Part shown: piece by piece, positions 16,033 through 24,265 of the stretch
Numbering within the stretch: the first letter of the stretch is position 1
How the letters are laid out: each line of letters begins with the position of its first letter
From: Brevibacillus daliensis
GTDB lineage: Bacteria > Bacillota > Bacilli > Brevibacillales > Brevibacillaceae
Direction of reading: 5' to 3'
DNA length: 64,000 nucleotides
Assembly (NCBI RefSeq): GCF_021245735.1
Contig: NZ_JAJISB010000023.1
Span: forward strand, 1-64,000
Notes under the pieces: model-generated
What the model saw: the letters and a program-made list of their open reading frames with translations, nothing else
Told to the model about the DNA's origin: nothing
The model's database searches: none
Program-made: the position numbers and the translations under genes

Positions 16033-16731
16033 ATGAAAGAAATTAAAGATCCCGAGCAACTTAAATCTTATTTACATGCTCATCAAATAGAATCCATATT
16101 TAATGAACAATTAATACCGCATTTGTCACTGTGCAGCTTTGATCAAGGGGAACTCATATGCTCTCAAGGAGATCCTTCAGAGTATCTATACGTACTTGTT
16201 AAGGGAAAGGTTAAAATCTATACTACCTCGGCGGAAGGTAAGGCACTTATTCTTTCTTTTAAGAAACCGCTAGAGGTGATTGGGGATATTGAATATGTAC
16301 GGAGTATCGATATTATCAATACGGTTGAGTCAATATCGCCTGTCTATATGATCCGTGTTCATCATCGATGGTTGAAGAAATATGGAAGAGATTATACACC
16401 ACTTCTGCAGTTTTTATTGGAAATTATTACCCAGAAGTTTTATATCAAATCTAATTCTTTAAGCTTCAATTTGATGCATCCGGTGGAAGTGCGATTGGCT
16501 AGTTATTTATTGTCTGTCTCTTTTGATGAATCCGATTCTCTATTTAAAGGGCAATTAAGCACAGCCAGTCTAAAGGATGCAGCAAACTTAATTGGAACCA
16601 GCTATAGACATCTAAATCGGGTCATTAAAAAGTTCTGTACCGAGGGTCTGATTGAACGTAACAAAGGGTTTATTCTTGTGAAGGATAGGGAAGGATTAAG
16701 TGCACTCGCCAGTGATAATATTTACGAATAG
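16033..16731 (+). CDS. Crp/Fnr family regulator (YeiL-like)
   Basis: The 232-residue protein has a cyclic-nucleotide-binding fold (FDQGELICSQGDPSEYLYVL; GKVKIYTTSAEGKALILSF) and a C-terminal winged helix (LIGTSYRHLNRVIKKFCTEG) closely resembling E. coli YeiL. The cyclic-nucleotide phosphate-binding RxS motif is not evident, so another effector is likely. It sits 37 bases after one YdcZ-type gene and 81 bases before the second, in one co-directional unit, and presumably regulates them. Confidence 0.8.
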   Translation: MKEIKDPEQLKSYLHAHQIESIFNEQLIPHLSLCSFDQGELICSQGDPSEYLYVLVKGKVKIYTTSAEGKALILSFKKPLEVIGDIEYVRSIDIINTVESISPVYMIRVHHRWLKKYGRDYTPLLQFLLEIITQKFYIKSNSLSFNLMHPVEVRLASYLLSVSFDESDSLFKGQLSTASLKDAANLIGTSYRHLNRVIKKFCTEGLIERNKGFILVKDREGLSALASDNIYE

Positions 16732-16812
16732 ACTTATTCATTCATCATTGATGTAACAGGCAAGTATGGATAATACCTACGAGTATTAAAACAAATTGGG
16801 AGAGTAAAAGTT

Positions 16813-17283
16813 ATGATTCTAGGACTATTATGGGCTCTTATAGCTGGTTCGTTGATTAGTTTGCAAAATATTTTCAATAGTAAGGTGAGTGAACGTGCGG
16901 GGAATTGGGCAACTACTACATTAGTATTAGGTATGGGATTCCTGGCATCACTGACTATCGGTTTACTTTTTGAAGGAATCGATATGTTTTCCTTACAAAA
17001 CATGAAGCCCTGGTACTGGTTCAGCGGTATAATCGGGGTGGGAGTGGTAACCTGTCTCATGCAGGGAATAAGGCTGCTTGGTCCAACATATGCCATTTCT
17101 ATTGTTTTAACATCACAGTTAGGATTTGCTTTATTATGGGACTCACTAGGCTGGTTAGGTCTGGCTAAGGTCCCGTTTACTTTAAAGCAGTTGATGGGTG
17201 TGCTGGTCATAGTCGGTGGCATTTTTGTATTTAAATTAGGCGGTAGACGTGGGGAGAACAGGGTATTTTCTAAGATAACGTAG
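16813..17283 (+). CDS. YdcZ-family (DUF606) small DMT transporter, second copy
   Basis: The 156-residue membrane protein has the same five-helix DUF606 architecture as the gene at 15570 (LIAGSLISLQNIFNSKVSER; TTTLVLGMGFLASLTIGLLF; WYWFSGIIGVGVVTCLMQG; GVLVIVGGIFVFKLGG). Divergence between the two copies fits two subunits of one transporter. A short basic tail follows the last helix. GGGAGAG lies upstream of ATG 16813. Confidence 0.8.
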   Translation: MILGLLWALIAGSLISLQNIFNSKVSERAGNWATTTLVLGMGFLASLTIGLLFEGIDMFSLQNMKPWYWFSGIIGVGVVTCLMQGIRLLGPTYAISIVLTSQLGFALLWDSLGWLGLAKVPFTLKQLMGVLVIVGGIFVFKLGGRRGENRVFSKIT

Positions 17284-17303
17284 AAGAAAATGGAGAGATG
17301 ATT

Positions 17304-18023
17304 TTGAAGAAATACCAGACTTTATTATTTGATGTAGATGATACACTATTGGATTTTAGTGCAGCAGAAAACTTAGCGTTACGCTTGCTTTTCGAGGATC
17401 AAAAGATTCCCTTATCAACTGAACTCGAAGCACATTATAAAAAAATAAATCAAGGTCTCTGGAAATCCTTTGAAGAAGGAAATTTAGATCGGGATGAGGT
17501 AGTGAATACTCGCTTTTCGATTTTATTTAAGGAGTACGGTCACGAGGTTGATGGAATCTTACTGGAAAAGAAATATCGTAGCTACTTAGAAGAGGGGCAT
17601 CAGCTTGTTAATGGTGCGTTTGAATTGATAACGGCCCTGCAAAATAAATATGACTTATATATTGTTACGAATGGTGTTTCCAAGACACAGGATAAACGCT
17701 TACGTGATTCAAAATTACATCCGCTTTTTAAAGATATTTTTGTTTCAGAGGACACGGGCTATCAAAAGCCAATGAAGGAATATTTTGACTATATTTTTGC
17801 GCGAATACCTAACTTTTCTGCGGAACAAGGATTAATTATTGGGGATTCCTTAAGCGCGGATATTACAGGCGGGCAGCTAGCTGGGCTAGACACATGTTGG
17901 GTTAATCCTGATATGAAACCCAATGATACGGATATCGTTCCAACCTATCAAATACAAAGGCTGGATGAGTTGTATCGGATTTTAGGTGTTGGAAGAGACA
18001 ATATTTCTCTATCAGCAATATAG
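17304..18023 (+). CDS. yfnB: HAD-superfamily hydrolase, YfnB/YjjG type
   Basis: The 239-residue phosphatase carries the haloacid-dehalogenase motifs: DVDDTLLDF (motif I nucleophile Asp near residue 9), YIVTNGVSKTQDKRL (motif II), KPMKEYFDYIF (motif III Lys) and GLIIGDSLSADITGG (motif IV). The order and spacing match YjjG-type nucleotide 5'-phosphatases, which remove non-canonical pyrimidine nucleoside monophosphates. TTG 17304 is preferred because GGAG lies 8 bases upstream; an ATG at 17298 is too near it. It stands alone, 20 bases after the YdcZ-type gene. Confidence 0.8.
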   Translation: MKKYQTLLFDVDDTLLDFSAAENLALRLLFEDQKIPLSTELEAHYKKINQGLWKSFEEGNLDRDEVVNTRFSILFKEYGHEVDGILLEKKYRSYLEEGHQLVNGAFELITALQNKYDLYIVTNGVSKTQDKRLRDSKLHPLFKDIFVSEDTGYQKPMKEYFDYIFARIPNFSAEQGLIIGDSLSADITGGQLAGLDTCWVNPDMKPNDTDIVPTYQIQRLDELYRILGVGRDNISLSAI

Positions 18024-18100
18024 TAGCAGAAAAATATCTGAACAATTTAATAATAAAAGGTAGAATGATAAACAAAACCAATCACAAGGAGGGACATTAC

Positions 18101-18928
18101 ATGGTTGTGAGAGATGATATTTTAACCAGAAAGGGAGCCAGGAAAGAAAGCGAAATCCCGAAGGAAGTTTTCATGTTACTTAATCAAGGAAAAATAGAGA
18201 GTGTTAATCTAACGGAATGGTTGGCTATTAACCATATTTCTTTACTGAAAAACGTTTTGCCATCAATAGGTTTAGAAGATAAGTTAGAATTTATCTTATC
18301 TGAAATAGCAAAGCATGACGCCGAATCTGGAATGAAAGCCATACGAGTGATAGGGGCTTTATTAGATGACGTTATGATTGGAGAAAGTGATAGAAAAAAG
18401 GAAGATATCATCATGAAATGCTCCAATCATGTTTCCGATAGTGTGCGGTGCTGGGCAGCATTTATGAATAAGAACCCTAATGATTCATTAGAAGATAAAT
18501 TGTCGTACATCCGACCTTTTGCAGCTGATCATCATTTTGGTGTTCGGGAAATTGCTTGGATGTCTGTTAGAGAAGATCTTTCACATGATATTGAAAAGAG
18601 TGCAGAGTTGTTAGTAGAATGGGCAAAAAGTGATGATGAAAATATTCGCAGGTTCTCTGTGGAGTCAATTCGTCCTCGCGGTGTATGGACGAAGCATATT
18701 GAAATATTAAAACAAGAACCTTATAAAGCACTCCCCATCCTTACTTTACTCAAATCCGATCCGTCTAAGTACGTTCAAGATTCTGTTGGCAACTGGTTAA
18801 ATGATGCTAGCAAAACCCAACCTGAATGGGTGACCAATCTGTGTGAAGAGTGGGAAAAAGATTCTGATACAAAGGCAACAGGTAGAATTATCAAAAAAGC
18901 TAAAAGAACAATAATGAAGGATAGTTGA
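18101..18928 (+). CDS. AlkD-like HEAT-repeat protein (DNA alkylation repair family)
   Basis: The 275-residue all-helical protein is built from HEAT-like repeats (for example HDAESGMKAIRVIGALLDDV; SVRCWAAFMN; FGVREIAWMSVREDLS; ENIRRFSVESIRPRGVWTKH) and resembles AlkC/AlkD-type DNA glycosylase homologues, especially the RRFSVESIRPRGVW block. These enzymes excise alkylated purines. ATG 18101 follows AAGGAGGG. A longer frame from 18065 lacks a site. Whether the catalytic Asp/Trp residues are present cannot be judged without an alignment. Confidence 0.65.
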   Translation: MVVRDDILTRKGARKESEIPKEVFMLLNQGKIESVNLTEWLAINHISLLKNVLPSIGLEDKLEFILSEIAKHDAESGMKAIRVIGALLDDVMIGESDRKKEDIIMKCSNHVSDSVRCWAAFMNKNPNDSLEDKLSYIRPFAADHHFGVREIAWMSVREDLSHDIEKSAELLVEWAKSDDENIRRFSVESIRPRGVWTKHIEILKQEPYKALPILTLLKSDPSKYVQDSVGNWLNDASKTQPEWVTNLCEEWEKDSDTKATGRIIKKAKRTIMKDS

Positions 18929-18932
18929 ATGA

Positions 18933-19031
18933 ATCGTCATACAACATTTGGATCATTATGTTATTAAACACAACGGTAAATACGAAAATATGAGCATTGA
19001 GTTTTACGATGAAGAGTTGTGGGACGAGTAG
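18933..19031 (+). pseudogene. Short start-less coding fragment
   Basis: A 32-codon frame, QHLDHYVIKHNGKYENMSIE then FYDEELWDE-stop, reads like the C-terminus of an acidic protein but has no start or ribosome site. I do not recognise it. It lies between the AlkD-like gene and an unknown gene and is probably a deletion remnant. Confidence 0.3.
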
Positions 19032-19083
19032 CAATATAAGAGCAAAAAATGAGAAGGTAATTTTTGTAGGAGGGTAGATTTAT

Positions 19084-20268
19084 GTGCGTATATTTACGAA
19101 ATTCCATTTTCGACTAAGTAAGTCAGATAAAACGGGAGATGTTTTTCGAAAGATAGTCCAGGCTCTTAAAGAGGCAGATGTTGAATTTGAACCTGGCATT
19201 TATGTTACTGATCCCGGTAATGGGACTGTTTCGTCTGTAGATAGAATCATAAAGAAGTTCCCAACGATGAAGGAGTATGAATATATGAAATCAGATTGGG
19301 GAACTGATACTCCACCAAATAAAGCACTGTCAAATTTAAATGGTGGTTGGGATGTACCACATCATAATCAAACAGAAATAAGTATAGAAGTTCTTGAAGG
19401 TATTGCTGATGGAATACCTCGTGCTTATCCTTCTAACAAAACGACATTTGTATGGAGCGGAGCAAAATGGGATGACAACGACAAGCATGCTATTCATGCG
19501 AATCATGAGAAGGCTAATCCAGGATACCCGATGTCTTACTATTCTTCATCCGTCATTTTACAAAGCGATTGGTGGGTTAGTGGTCGCACGCTAAATCTTT
19601 GGGCAATGGTTGAACTTCCTGCTCCAAGTGAAGTGGATGTAAAATTAGAGAGAATAAGCGAAAAAGCACAAAAATTTATATCTTTACTAGGAAAAATTCA
19701 AAAAGAAGAGCTAGTAATTGTACCATCATTTGAAGAAGAACAAGATATACTAAAGAAAAGGGAACAAGCATTAGAAATAACGAAGTGGTATGATACAGCG
19801 CGTAAAAAATGGGATGCACCGCATCCGTACCCACCATTCCCACATACATTACCAAATCCAAGCCTACTACACGATACTGATGAATCGGTCTCTCCTAAAG
19901 CTGTAATCAATCAAATCTTTAAATCAAAGGGCTACAAGTATCTTAGTAATTTTAGTGGCCGTGGGATTTATACTCTCGTAAAAAGACTACCGAATAACAA
20001 TCGACTTGTTTTAGAGTTTGACTTCACTCCAATTGGGCGTGATTTATCATGTGCGTTGACTTACCAGGGACTCTTTTGGAATAACAGAGTACAAGTAAGG
20101 ATAACAGATAACACTGATTACTGTCCGAACAATTACCACATAACTAATACAGATATTTTAGAAAAAGTTGTTTTAAACATGGCAGCTGCTGTTGATTTCT
20201 TAGAAAAAGAATATGTTCCTAAAATAACTGAAATCTATGGCTCCTCTCCGGTTTGGATGGAGTATTAA
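19084..20268 (+). CDS. Conserved-looking hypothetical protein
   Basis: This 394-residue soluble protein starts at GTG 19084 with AGGAGGG upstream. I do not recognise a family. The N-terminal half is a mixed alpha/beta region with many Trp and Asn residues (WDVPHHNQTEISIEVLEG; FVWSGAKWDDNDKHAIHANH), followed by a Lys/Glu-rich helix near 185-230, a Pro-rich linker (HPYPPFPHTLPNPS) near 255, and a C-terminal domain (YLSNFSGRGIYTLVKRLPNN) that may be an immunity-like or ligand-binding fold. There is no signal peptide or membrane segment. Codon use matches its neighbours. Confidence 0.6.
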   Translation: MRIFTKFHFRLSKSDKTGDVFRKIVQALKEADVEFEPGIYVTDPGNGTVSSVDRIIKKFPTMKEYEYMKSDWGTDTPPNKALSNLNGGWDVPHHNQTEISIEVLEGIADGIPRAYPSNKTTFVWSGAKWDDNDKHAIHANHEKANPGYPMSYYSSSVILQSDWWVSGRTLNLWAMVELPAPSEVDVKLERISEKAQKFISLLGKIQKEELVIVPSFEEEQDILKKREQALEITKWYDTARKKWDAPHPYPPFPHTLPNPSLLHDTDESVSPKAVINQIFKSKGYKYLSNFSGRGIYTLVKRLPNNNRLVLEFDFTPIGRDLSCALTYQGLFWNNRVQVRITDNTDYCPNNYHITNTDILEKVVLNMAAAVDFLEKEYVPKITEIYGSSPVWMEY

Positions 20269-20272
20269 TTGA

Positions 20273-20354
20273 CCAGAAAAAATGGGTGTAGACAAAGTAA
20301 ATGAAATGCATCGTCAGTGCTTGAAACCTTCATTCTAGCACCTATTTTTTCTGG
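20273..20354. terminator. Long-stem terminator
   Basis: CCAGAAAAAATGGGTG pairs with CACCTATTTTTTCTGG (one mismatch) across a 50-base loop and is followed by CTTTTTCTTT. It ends the hypothetical gene and lies just past the decayed MocR gene on the other strand. Confidence 0.5.
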
Positions 20355-20362
20355 CTTTTTCT

Positions 20363-20726
20363 TTATACAAAATAATTCTTAGCATTAGTTAATGCCAATG
20401 CAATTGCTTTAATCCCGTTATCAATCTGTTGTGTGCATACATTTGAGACGTTTAATTTTAAAATTCTTTCCTGATAAAAGTTATCTAAATAGTTTCTTTC
20501 AATGGAGTCCAGTTCAATATGCTGTTCATGTAAATAGCGTATGAGTGAGGTCATATTCACTTTTTTAGGTAACATAAGGTGGCTATGCATGACCATTTCT
20601 GACGATGATTCGTACATAGATAAATGATAAATTTCGAATGGAAGGTAATTTTGCACCTGCTTGTAACTCTCCAGCTTGAATTTGCTGAAGAAGTGACTGA
20701 TAAATTCTTTCATATTTGAGCATCAT
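20363..20726 (-). pseudogene. MocR-type GntR regulator with large internal deletion
   Basis: From ATG 20726 the frame encodes the start of a GntR winged helix (YERIYQSLLQQIQAGELQAG then AKLPSIRNL) and then goes out of frame. The frame shifted near 20640 continues with the C-terminal end of an aminotransferase-like domain (PFEIYHLSMYESSSEMVMHS; YLHEQHIELDSIERNYLDNF; NGIKAIALALTN). About 300 residues, including the recognition helix and the PLP lysine region, are missing. The layout (divergent from an EamA transporter) is that of B. subtilis ycxD-ycxC. The regulator cannot work, though the intervening palindrome remains. Confidence 0.75.
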
Positions 20727-20740
20727 ATTCCTCTTTGCGT

Positions 20741-20758
20741 ATCTGTATCGGTACAGAT
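20741..20758. promoter_or_regulatory. Orphan MocR-type operator
   Basis: ATCTGTATCGGTACAGAT is an inverted repeat with 7-base arms around TCGG. A related half-site TGTATCGTGC follows at 20769. It lies between the broken MocR gene and the EamA gene, where MocR boxes normally occur. Confidence 0.5.
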
Positions 20759-20841
20759 GTGTATTTTTTGTATCGTGCAAATGGATGATTCTAATTATGA
20801 TAGTGATACCGGCCGGATAGGAACGTAAAGGGGTTAGCAAT

Positions 20842-21759
20842 ATGACTGAAAAAAGAAAAGCGTATATCGCAGCAACCATCTATGCAATGATTATTGGTTT
20901 ATCGTTTATGTTTGTGAAAATAACATTAACGATTGCGACACCACTTGATACTTTGGCTCATCGTTTTACAATTGCATGGGTTGTAGCTACATTGTTATTG
21001 CTAGTAAAAAAAGAATCGATAAAGGTAAAGAAAAAGGACGTACTGAGGATTGCCCTCTTAGCAATATTATATCCAACACTCTTTTTTGCTTTTCAAGTTT
21101 TCGGATTAGTGCATACATCATCTTCTGAAGCTGGGATTATTCAAGCGACAGTACCGATTTTCACACTAGTTTTTGCAAGTATCATCTTAAAAGAAACATC
21201 GACACGCGGTCAAATCATAGCTGTTAGCCTCTCAGTGCTTGGTGTTATCTATATCCTGTACATGAATGGGGTAGGGGCAGAAAATACAAGTCTACTTGGA
21301 AGTGGCTTCATCTTGCTTTCAGCTCTTACATCCTCACTATACAACGTATTTGCCAGAAAATTAACAAGGCTCTATTCGTTATTCACCATTACATATGTGA
21401 TGACATTGTTTGGTTTTATCGCATTTAATGGAATTACACTGACAAACCATTTGATTAATGGGACCGTACATCAATTTATGCAGCCTTTTTTCCATATTGA
21501 TTTCGTCCTCGCGATTTTATATTTATCCGTTTTATCCTCACTTGGAACGTCGTATCTATCTAACTATGCCTTATCACAATTGCCAGCTTCACAAGTAAGC
21601 GTTTTTAGTAATTTAGCGACCCTCATTACAATTTTAGCTGGGATCGTCTTCTTGAATGAATCATTTCATTACTATCATGCTATAGGCACTTGTATTATTA
21701 TTGCGGGCATTATTGGAGTGAATTACTTCGGAAAGAGAGTGCATAAAATAACACAATAG
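20842..21759 (+). CDS. EamA family (DMT) transporter, YcxC-like
   Basis: The 305-residue protein has ten predicted membrane helices in two EamA repeats (the first ending near HTSSSEAGIIQATVPIFTLV, the second near LSQLPASQVSVFSNLATLIT). It is a drug/metabolite transporter superfamily exporter, similar in layout to YcxC of B. subtilis, which sits divergent from a MocR regulator. Here that regulator is destroyed, so the gene may be constitutive or silent. The start ATG 20842 follows AAAGGGG. Confidence 0.85.
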   Translation: MTEKRKAYIAATIYAMIIGLSFMFVKITLTIATPLDTLAHRFTIAWVVATLLLLVKKESIKVKKKDVLRIALLAILYPTLFFAFQVFGLVHTSSSEAGIIQATVPIFTLVFASIILKETSTRGQIIAVSLSVLGVIYILYMNGVGAENTSLLGSGFILLSALTSSLYNVFARKLTRLYSLFTITYVMTLFGFIAFNGITLTNHLINGTVHQFMQPFFHIDFVLAILYLSVLSSLGTSYLSNYALSQLPASQVSVFSNLATLITILAGIVFLNESFHYYHAIGTCIIIAGIIGVNYFGKRVHKITQ

Positions 21760-21868
21760 GGTTCTGACTAAACTATTTCAGCTAATGCTCAAGGTGAGAT
21801 TGACGCCATGTTAGAGATTATCTCGAAATCAGGAGAAGGTCATTTTTTATTCGAGCTGAAAAATACCT

Positions 21869-22771
21869 CTACTCGTACTGCTTTATATTTTTTTCTAACA
21901 TTTCAACTAGCATCTCCTGAAGTTGTGGGGGAGAAATGATCTTCACCTCGGGACCATACCCGAGTAGCTTACGCGCGGTAAATGAAAATTCTTCAGGCGG
22001 AATGCGACCGTGCCACTGGTTATTTTGGAGAGGCTGAAAGTGTCTATCTGATTGAGCCAGTCTGGCACCTATACTTGTAAATTGCAGGATTACTTCCGTG
22101 GTTTCCCGATCATCTCTAGCAAGCATCCAATCTGCCAGTGTTGGCAGAGACTCGTCTACTTCCCCCAGAATAGCTAACTCTATTATCCGATCCACACGAT
22201 ATAATAGCACTCGATGATTTTTCCTAGCTGGCATGTACCAAAACCCATTTTCAAAATAAATACCGAGCGGAAAAGCCTGCGATATTTTATGACTACTGGC
22301 AGAGTTATAGGAGAACAGAATAGCTCTCTTTTCAATTGCCGCTTCCAGTATCCTTGTTGTATAGGGTGATGGCACAAAGCTTTTATGATTGGTAAACATG
22401 ATGTGTTTTTTCATTCGATCAATGGAATCTTGGACATCAGTTGGCAGAGTGGCATAATACTGATCAGCAAGATGAGATCGTATGGTGGCAAAAGGAAAGT
22501 CGGTAACCTTTTCTAGAGACTGGATCATCAAAAAAAGACCAAGTGCCTCATGCTGTGTGAGTTGTAGCGGTGGCAATATACGATTGGGAAGAGCACGATA
22601 TCCTCCGTGGGCCCCAACTTCTGTGTAAAGTGGGAATCCTATTTGTTGTAGATAATCGAGATCTCGCTGAATCGTACGGATGGATACTTGAAATCGTATT
22701 GCCAGCTCACGAGCTGTAAATTTTTTTCTTGAATCGATGATCTGCATTATCGCTATTCTTCTTTCATTCAT
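21869..22771 (-). CDS. YafY-like regulator (HTH_11 plus WYL domain)
   Basis: The product (about 300 residues from ATG 22771, after AGGTGATC) begins with an HTH_11 winged helix (RKKFTARELAIRFQVSIRTI then QRDLDYLQQIG), followed by a WYL-type domain (FSYNSASSHKISQAFPLGIY; NGFWYMPARKNHRVLLYRVD) and the WCX C-terminal extension. WYL proteins sense ligands, often nucleic acids, and regulate nearby genes. It is divergent from a DHFR/RibD-like reductase, so regulation of that gene is likely. A common pairing in Bacillus is YobV with an adjacent small enzyme. Confidence 0.82.
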   Translation of the reverse strand: MNERRIAIMQIIDSRKKFTARELAIRFQVSIRTIQRDLDYLQQIGFPLYTEVGAHGGYRALPNRILPPLQLTQHEALGLFLMIQSLEKVTDFPFATIRSHLADQYYATLPTDVQDSIDRMKKHIMFTNHKSFVPSPYTTRILEAAIEKRAILFSYNSASSHKISQAFPLGIYFENGFWYMPARKNHRVLLYRVDRIIELAILGEVDESLPTLADWMLARDDRETTEVILQFTSIGARLAQSDRHFQPLQNNQWHGRIPPEEFSFTARKLLGYGPEVKIISPPQLQEMLVEMLEKNIKQYE

Positions 22772-22844
22772 TGGGATCACCTAATTACGTCAATATTTGT
22801 CATAATTCAACTGTATCATGATAACCAGAAAGGAGCGATAACAA

Positions 22845-23375
22845 ATGTCTAACAATAAAGTGGTACTTTATATCGCGATGAGCCTGGATGGTTATATTGC
22901 GAAGCCTGATGGATCTGTTGATTGGCTTTATGATATAGAAGGGGATGGAGGCGATAATGGATACAGCAAATTCTATAATACGGTTGGAACGGTAGTTATG
23001 GGGAGACTTACTTATGAAGAAGTTCTCGCACTTGCAGATGAGTTCCCGTATGCAGAGAGACCGTGCTATGTTTTGTCCAGGTCCCAACAAGTGGAGGCTC
23101 CTCATGTTACTTTTACTAATGAACCATTGGAGACACTAATTCCTGGATTGAGGGATCAATCGAAGGGTGACGTTTGGCTTGTAGGTGGTGGTCAGCTTGT
23201 TCAAGCTTTTCTGGAGAAAAAATTACTGGATGAGGTATGTATCGCAATGATTCCAAAAGTGCTGGGCGAAGGTATTCCGCTCTTTCCCGAGGGAACAGTT
23301 CCAAGCTCATTTAGGCTGATCGGTATGGAGCAGATGGGTCAAATTGTTTCGTTGAGCTATGAGGTCCTACAGTAG
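22845..23375 (+). CDS. Dihydrofolate reductase/RibD C-terminal family protein (YyaP-like)
   Basis: The 176-residue protein has the RibD_C reductase fold: YIAMSLDGYIAKPDGSVDWL at the N-terminus, VVMGRLTYEEVLAL near residue 48, VWLVGGGQLVQAFLEKKLLD near 107 and IPKVLGEGIPLFP near 130. Such proteins bind NADPH but true folate or flavin-pathway activity is unproven; they are commonly annotated YyaP/YwjB. The gene has a good AAAGGAG site and is divergent from the WYL regulator, with 73 bases between starts. Confidence 0.82.
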   Translation: MSNNKVVLYIAMSLDGYIAKPDGSVDWLYDIEGDGGDNGYSKFYNTVGTVVMGRLTYEEVLALADEFPYAERPCYVLSRSQQVEAPHVTFTNEPLETLIPGLRDQSKGDVWLVGGGQLVQAFLEKKLLDEVCIAMIPKVLGEGIPLFPEGTVPSSFRLIGMEQMGQIVSLSYEVLQ

Positions 23376-23496
23376 GAAACGGAACGGTATCCAAATACAA
23401 ACATTGGGTCTGTTGATTATGATACTTCGGCCAAGGAACCCATGGATAATTTTGGATAGCTGTCGATATGTAATATTGCATTTTTTATAATGAGAG

Positions 23497-23543
23497 ACAA
23501 GGCGACAAAGGCATGGGCTATAACAATGTCTTTGTCGCCTTGT
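23497..23543 (+). terminator. Rho-independent terminator
   Basis: ACAAGGCGACAAAG pairs with CTTTGTCGCCTTGT (perfect 14-bp stem) with a GC-poor loop and TTTATG tail. It follows the reductase gene. Confidence 0.7.
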
Positions 23544-23581
23544 TTATGTTGTTTTATTAAAAGATGAAAGGGATTCGCCAA

Positions 23582-24049
23582 TTAGATAACTGTCCATTTT
23601 GGGTTAAGTTCGATAATGTGACCAGTAACTTTGTTAGTGAGACTACTGACTCGCGAACTTTTATGTAATGATGGTAAAGTAGTTTCAACATACATTTGAT
23701 GGGACAACCTGTCCTCCCACAGAGAAGCAACCAAATAGCTATGCATATCATTGGAAATGGTAAGAACAAGACCATCGCGGATTATTTCACGTGACAACCA
23801 GACACCAGCAAGTAACCCAGCGAGTACTGGTAAGAGTATAAACCATGTTCCTTGAATGGAGGCCAACAGTTCAGCTAGCTTCTTAAACGGAATCCATGGG
23901 AGAGTAAGAGCCCATTGGGAGATTGAGGGAATGAAGTATCCTAGTATTATCCCCAATAATGGTGGTATTGTGAGCACCAAAATACGAGTGGTTATAGAAA
24001 AACCTACAACTGTTGAAAATTTATTATTTTGATAAGATTGACGCATCAT
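23582..24049 (-). CDS. YqeB-like membrane protein, shortened
   Basis: The product is about 155 residues from ATG 24049, chosen because AAAGGAGAATATTCC precedes it. The N-terminal half holds two hydrophobic segments (VLTIPPLLGIILGYFIPSIS; FILLPVLAGLLAGVWLS) separated by WIPFKKLAELLASIQGTW, which resembles Bacillus YqeB. YqeB is near 240 residues. The remainder after LVLTISN diverges into Ser/Leu-rich sequence and stops early, so a frameshift or truncation around 23770 is likely; another frame there remains open for a further stretch. Function is unknown. Confidence 0.5.
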   Translation of the reverse strand: MMRQSYQNNKFSTVVGFSITTRILVLTIPPLLGIILGYFIPSISQWALTLPWIPFKKLAELLASIQGTWFILLPVLAGLLAGVWLSREIIRDGLVLTISNDMHSYLVASLWEDRLSHQMYVETTLPSLHKSSRVSSLTNKVTGHIIELNPKWTVI

Positions 24050-24185
24050 GGAATATTCTCCTTTTACAATACGATAATGAACAACTACATGATGAGGAAA
24101 ATATCTTCCCCACATTACCATTTCTGTGGACCATATCCATTTTATCATTCTTGTGAGAGTATTTCTTATCCATTCTTACGATCAT

Positions 24186-24228
24186 GAAAAAATAAAAAAA
24201 GACAGGGAGGATGATACTCCCTGTCTCA
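24186..24228 (-). terminator. Terminator of the DHA2 efflux gene
   Basis: On the minus strand GAGACAGGGAG pairs with CTCCCTGTCTT around a TATCATC loop and is followed by TTTTTTATTTTTT. It lies 38 bases past the efflux pump stop codon. Confidence 0.85.
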
Positions 24229-24265
24229 CTATGCATATAGAAACATGTACTATTTGATTATCTGC

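Noticed and set aside
21772-21870. Open stretch SANAQGEIDAMLEIISKSGE after the EamA gene
   Set aside because: Protein-like, but short, no start or ribosome site, and runs into the antisense of the YafY-like gene; too weak to call even a relic.
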